Shown here piece by piece: positions 5,182-7,861 of a stretch of 7,861 nucleotides of DNA (position 1 is the first letter of the stretch; each line of letters begins with the position of its first letter). Below the pieces are notes generated by a model. The model was not told where the DNA came from, searched no databases, and saw only the letters and a list, made by a program, of their open reading frames with translations. The DNA is from Actinomycetes bacterium (GTDB taxonomy: Bacteria; Actinomycetota; Actinomycetes; Streptosporangiales; Streptosporangiaceae): positions 1 to 7,861 of the forward strand of contig JAOPYP010000548.1 in assembly GCA_025964635.1 (NCBI GenBank). Reading direction: 5' to 3'. The position numbers and the translations under genes were made by a program.

Positions 5182-7080
5182 TCAACGGTTCCGGTCGCCT
5201 CCTGCCTCGGTCAGGCCGGGAATGTCCCGGCGGCCGGCGTCACCGCGGCTGAGTTCCATGACCGCGGGGTAGCACCCCGGGTCCACCGCGGCATCGATCA
5301 CGGTCGGGCCGTCCCGGCGCAGCGCCGCGTCCAGCGCCGTGACCAGCTGGGCCTCGGTCCCGGCCGCCGCCGCCGCGGCACCCATCGCGGTGGCCACCCC
5401 GGCGAAGTCCACCGGGCCGTAGTCCACCGCCTCGGCGCCGCCCTGGCCGGCTGGCCCCTGCTTGATCTTGATGAGGCTGAGCGTGGCGTCGTTGAACACG
5501 ATCACCACGATCCGCAGCCTGAGCCGGACCGCGGTCTCGATCTCGGCCAGCGTCATGCCCAGGCCGCCGTCCCCCGTGAGCGCCACCACCGGCGGCCCGG
5601 GAACGCACAACGCGGCTGCGATGGCGGCAGGCAGCGCGAAGCCCATGGTGGCCAGGCCGCTGGAGATGAGCAGCCGCTCGGGCTGGTCCACCTCCCACAG
5701 CGGCATGACCGCCAGCATGTGCGCGCCCGCGTCGACGGTGGCGATCGTGTCCGCCGGGGTGTGCGCTCGGACGACGGCAGCGACCTGCAGCGGGGTGAGT
5801 GTGCCGGGCGCCGGAGCAGGGCCCGCGCTGACCAGGCGGCGGGCCGCGTCCCGCCGGCCGGTCCGCCCGGCGTCCGGAGCCCAGCCCAGGTCCGCGTCCG
5901 GAGCCCGGCCCAGGTCCGCGTCCGGAGCCCGGGAGGCGTGTGCGGCCGATCCCGAGCCTGCGCCACTGGCCGGTGCCCAGCGCGCCAGCAGGTCGATCGC
6001 CGCGGGGAGCGGGGCGGTCAGGGTAGCCGCGCCGGTGAAATAGCCCGTGGCCCCCGTAGAGCCGGGCGGCCACTCGACCACCAGGATCGTGGGCGCGGCG
6101 TAGTCCCAGGCTGCCGGGATCATCTCGGCCTCGTCCACGCCCAGCCCGATGATGAGGTCCGCCTGGGCCAGCAATGGCCATTCCAGCGTGCCGCCCGTCA
6201 CCAGGCCGCCCGCCTCGGCCGCGGAATCCGGCACGATGCCGCGGGCCCGGTAGGTGTGCAGCGCGGGGATCCCCCGGCCGACCACGGCCGCCCGGATGGC
6301 GGCGGTGTGCGCACGAGAGTGCGTGCCGAGCAGCAGGATCGGCCGCCGGGCATGGCGCAGCGCCGCGGCCAGCGGGGTGAGGTCACCGGCCGGCGGGGCC
6401 AGGCCATCGCGGGGGTCCGTCGGGTCACCGGCGGGCGGGGCCAGGCCATCGGCCCGCGGAGCGACGCCAGCGGCGCGAACCCTCGCGTCACCAGGCGGTG
6501 GGCTCTCGCGGTGTGCGTCATCCGTGCCCCTCGCGGGGTTGGCCGGGGGGCTGTCGTCCATCAACGCGACCACCGGCCCGGCCGGCGCCGCGAGCGCCAG
6601 GCCGACCGCCCCGGCGGCTACCTGGCCGGCCTGGTCGCCGCCGACGGTCAGCGCCGCCTTGGCCACCGACCGGCCGAGCGCCCCCTGGTCCAGCCGCTGA
6701 TGGCTGACCCGGCCGGCCTCGGCGGCCCGCACCGTGTCAGCGATCACCACAAGAGGAAGCCGGTCCAGCGCCGCGTGGGCGATCCCGTTGACGGTGCTGG
6801 CCAGGCCCGGTCCCCGGGTAACCAGCACCGCCCCCGGCGCTCCGGTCAGATCCGCGGTGGCGGCGGCCATGATGGCCGCCGCGGTCTCGGTGTGCGTGAG
6901 CACGAAGCGCAGCCCGGCCTCGGCGGCGGCCCCGGCCACGTCCAGGTTCGGGCCGCCGCCCGGCACGCCGAACAGCACCCGGGTGCCTGCCCCGGCGAGC
7001 GCGGCCACGATCGCCGTGGCCCCGGACGGGCCGGTGGCGGCCGGGCGCGGGCCGCTCAGCGTGGTGGGGCGGCCGCTCAC
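5182..7080 (-). CDS. Thiamine-diphosphate-dependent enzyme, acetolactate synthase / benzoylformate decarboxylase superfamily
   Basis: A 632-residue three-domain ThDP enzyme that should cleave or form a C-C bond next to a carbonyl group (2-oxoacid decarboxylation or carboligation). PYR domain: RVLFGVPGGGPNLD (34-47), THTETAAAIMA with the cofactor-activating Glu65, and RGPGLASTVNGIAHAALDRLPLVVIAD from about 89. The central domain runs from about 235 to 385 (RPILLLGTHSRAH, LIIGLGVDEAEM). The PP domain begins near 430, with the ThDP/Mg motif GDGG at 503-506 and N530-D531; the common second Asn is Asp here. It exceeds the usual 550-570 residues because of two repeat-containing, Ala/Pro/Asp-rich linkers between domains. 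The GTG start at 7080 overlaps the GntR stop by 4 bp (GTGA) and has GGGAG 7 bases upstream, suggesting translational coupling. It lacks the features needed to name a substrate; biosynthetic acetolactate synthase is unlikely given the setting and absence of a small subunit gene. Confidence 0.9.
   Translation of the reverse strand: MSGRPTTLSGPRPAATGPSGATAIVAALAGAGTRVLFGVPGGGPNLDVAGAAAEAGLRFVLTHTETAAAIMAAATADLTGAPGAVLVTRGPGLASTVNGIAHAALDRLPLVVIADTVRAAEAGRVSHQRLDQGALGRSVAKAALTVGGDQAGQVAAGAVGLALAAPAGPVVALMDDSPPANPARGTDDAHRESPPPGDARVRAAGVAPRADGLAPPAGDPTDPRDGLAPPAGDLTPLAAALRHARRPILLLGTHSRAHTAAIRAAVVGRGIPALHTYRARGIVPDSAAEAGGLVTGGTLEWPLLAQADLIIGLGVDEAEMIPAAWDYAAPTILVVEWPPGSTGATGYFTGAATLTAPLPAAIDLLARWAPASGAGSGSAAHASRAPDADLGRAPDADLGWAPDAGRTGRRDAARRLVSAGPAPAPGTLTPLQVAAVVRAHTPADTIATVDAGAHMLAVMPLWEVDQPERLLISSGLATMGFALPAAIAAALCVPGPPVVALTGDGGLGMTLAEIETAVRLRLRIVVIVFNDATLSLIKIKQGPAGQGGAEAVDYGPVDFAGVATAMGAAAAAAGTEAQLVTALDAALRRDGPTVIDAAVDPGCYPAVMELSRGDAGRRDIPGLTEAGGDRNR
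5870..5932 (-). repeat. 24-bp tandem repeat in the ThDP enzyme (second linker)
   Basis: GCGTCCGGAGCCC starts at 5870, 5894 and 5918: two full 24-bp units, nearly identical, plus a partial third. On the coding strand they encode the octapeptide APDADLG(R/W) in series, within the linker before the PP domain. The reading frame is kept because the unit is a multiple of three. Confidence 0.8.
6381..6451 (-). repeat. 42-bp-spaced direct repeat in the ThDP enzyme (first linker)
   Basis: The 29-bp segments at 6381-6409 and 6423-6451 differ at one base. They encode DGLAPPAGD twice, 14 codons apart, in the Pro/Asp-rich stretch between the PYR and central domains. The 42-bp period keeps the reading frame, as in the other linker. 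Confidence 0.8.
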
Positions 7081-7861
7081 CGCGTGCTCCCGCCGGAGTG
7101 ATCGACCCGGCCGCGCATCTGCAGCCGGTAGGAGTACCGGTCCGGGTGGAAGTGGTTGATGGCCAACTCCAGCGGCACCAGGTCCCGGTCACAGTAGAGC
7201 CGCTCGATGCGCAGCACCGGCACGCCCGCCGGGCAGCCCAGGCGCCGGGCCGTGTCCGGGTCGGCGGCCACCGCGGTCGCGTTCTGGACCGCGTTGTGAA
7301 TCTGCCGGTCACTGACCCGGTCGACCAGGCTGATCACGGTGAAGCGGGCCCGGTCGCCTGGTTCGCTGAGGGTCCGCAGCTCGGGCAGCTCCCGCAGCCT
7401 GCGCCCGATCTCCAGCGGCACGTGGACCCGCGTGTGGCAGAACGGGACGCCGTCGTGCAGCCGCAGGAAGGACATGGCCATCACGCTGTCCTCGGGCACC
7501 CGCAACGTGTCCGCGACCGTCACGCTGGCCAGCACGTGCAGCGGCTCCACCATGCGAAGTTCGGTGTCCAGCGAGAGCGCCATCAGGTCGTCGATACTGC
7601 CGAACGAGCGCAGGTACTTGCCCTCGCCCGGGACCGCGAACGTGCCCCGGCCGCGGACCCGGTAGATGACGTCCTCCGAGACGAGCTCCTGGAACGCGCG
7701 CCGCACCGTCTGGCGGCTCAGCCCGGTGGAGGCGACCAGCTCAGCTTCGGTTGGCAGCCGCTGGCCCAGCGGGTAGCGCCCGGCCGCCACCGCCTGGCGC
7801 AGGTCCGCCGCCAGCTGCCGGTACGCGGTGGCCTCGCCGGCACCCGCCGCGGCGCCGCGCG
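7077..7861 (-). CDS. GntR-family regulator, HutC/UTRA subfamily (5' end off the right edge)
   Basis: DNA-binding, ligand-responsive regulator. The frame stays open to the right edge, giving about 260 visible residues and no start codon; the GTG at 7790 is internal, because upstream codons encode AYRQLAADLRQA, the usual first helix of a GntR winged helix. LPTEAELVASTGLSRQTVRR and AFQELVSEDVIYRVRGRGTF complete the winged helix-turn-helix. The rest is a UTRA ligand-binding domain: GSIDDLMALSLDTELRM, then SFLRLHDGVPFCHTRVHVP, and near the C-terminus VLRIERLYCDRDLVPLELAINHFHPDRYSYRLQM. The gene overlaps the ThDP enzyme start by 4 bp, so it is probably the first gene of the leftward cluster and its own regulator. 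UTRA effectors are typically small carboxylates, sugars or amino-acid derivatives; this effector is not predictable. Few residues should be missing. Confidence 0.92.
   Translation of the reverse strand, partial: RGAAAGAGEATAYRQLAADLRQAVAAGRYPLGQRLPTEAELVASTGLSRQTVRRAFQELVSEDVIYRVRGRGTFAVPGEGKYLRSFGSIDDLMALSLDTELRMVEPLHVLASVTVADTLRVPEDSVMAMSFLRLHDGVPFCHTRVHVPLEIGRRLRELPELRTLSEPGDRARFTVISLVDRVSDRQIHNAVQNATAVAADPDTARRLGCPAGVPVLRIERLYCDRDLVPLELAINHFHPDRYSYRLQMRGRVDHSGGSTR

Noticed and set aside
5719..7101. Long open frame (460 codons) antisense to the ThDP enzyme
   Set aside because: Composition is Arg/Gly/Ala-rich with no recognisable domain, typical of antisense frames in high-GC DNA. The opposite strand encodes a complete ThDP enzyme.
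7788..7790. GTG at 7790 as start of the GntR regulator
   Set aside because: Codons upstream continue the GntR first helix (YRQLAADLRQA), so this Val is internal and the real start is beyond the right edge.

Overview
The window is very GC-rich (mostly G/C at third codon positions) and dense with leftward genes. A probable F420/FMN-type PPOX enzyme, GTG starts, TANNNT-type promoter elements and TetR/GntR regulators point to a high-GC actinomycete (Actinomycetota). The genus cannot be read from the sequence. No RNA genes, insertion sequences, CRISPR arrays or origins were seen.

Layout, left to right. (1) 1-1245, minus strand: a membrane sensor histidine kinase of the NarL-partner type. Its C-terminus runs off the left edge in an 11-residue Pro-Trp repeat tail. 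(2) 1246-1480: a 235-bp spacer with the kinase upstream region and a nested inverted repeat. (3) 1481-2771: a divergent pair, a leftward NAD(P)-binding NmrA/BLVRB-like oxidoreductase and a rightward TetR repressor. The 79-bp gap between them holds two operator-like palindromes built on a shared half-site. One exactly fills the spacer of a near-consensus leftward promoter; the other covers its predicted start point. (4) 2772-2901: a short convergent gap. (5) 2902-7861, minus strand: a leftward cluster read from the right edge as GntR/UTRA regulator (5' end missing), ThDP-dependent enzyme of the acetolactate synthase superfamily (start overlaps the regulator's stop by 4 bp), a 112-bp gap with a 36-bp-period GC-rich repeat, PPOX-family flavin/F420 enzyme, FAD monooxygenase of the UbiH/dihydroxypyridine-hydroxylase type, and a small cupin.

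The right-hand cluster looks like a compact metabolic operon under a ligand-responsive GntR repressor. It would combine a C-C bond lyase/ligase (ThDP), an aromatic or heterocycle hydroxylase (FAD), a second redox enzyme (PPOX) and a cupin that may handle a ring-derived product. The substrate cannot be deduced, and I do not recognise this gene combination as a named pathway. The TetR/oxidoreductase pair looks like an independent, self-contained inducible unit. The most notable non-coding features are the TetR operator architecture, the repeat in the operon gap, and the tandem repeats inside the kinase tail and the ThDP enzyme linkers.
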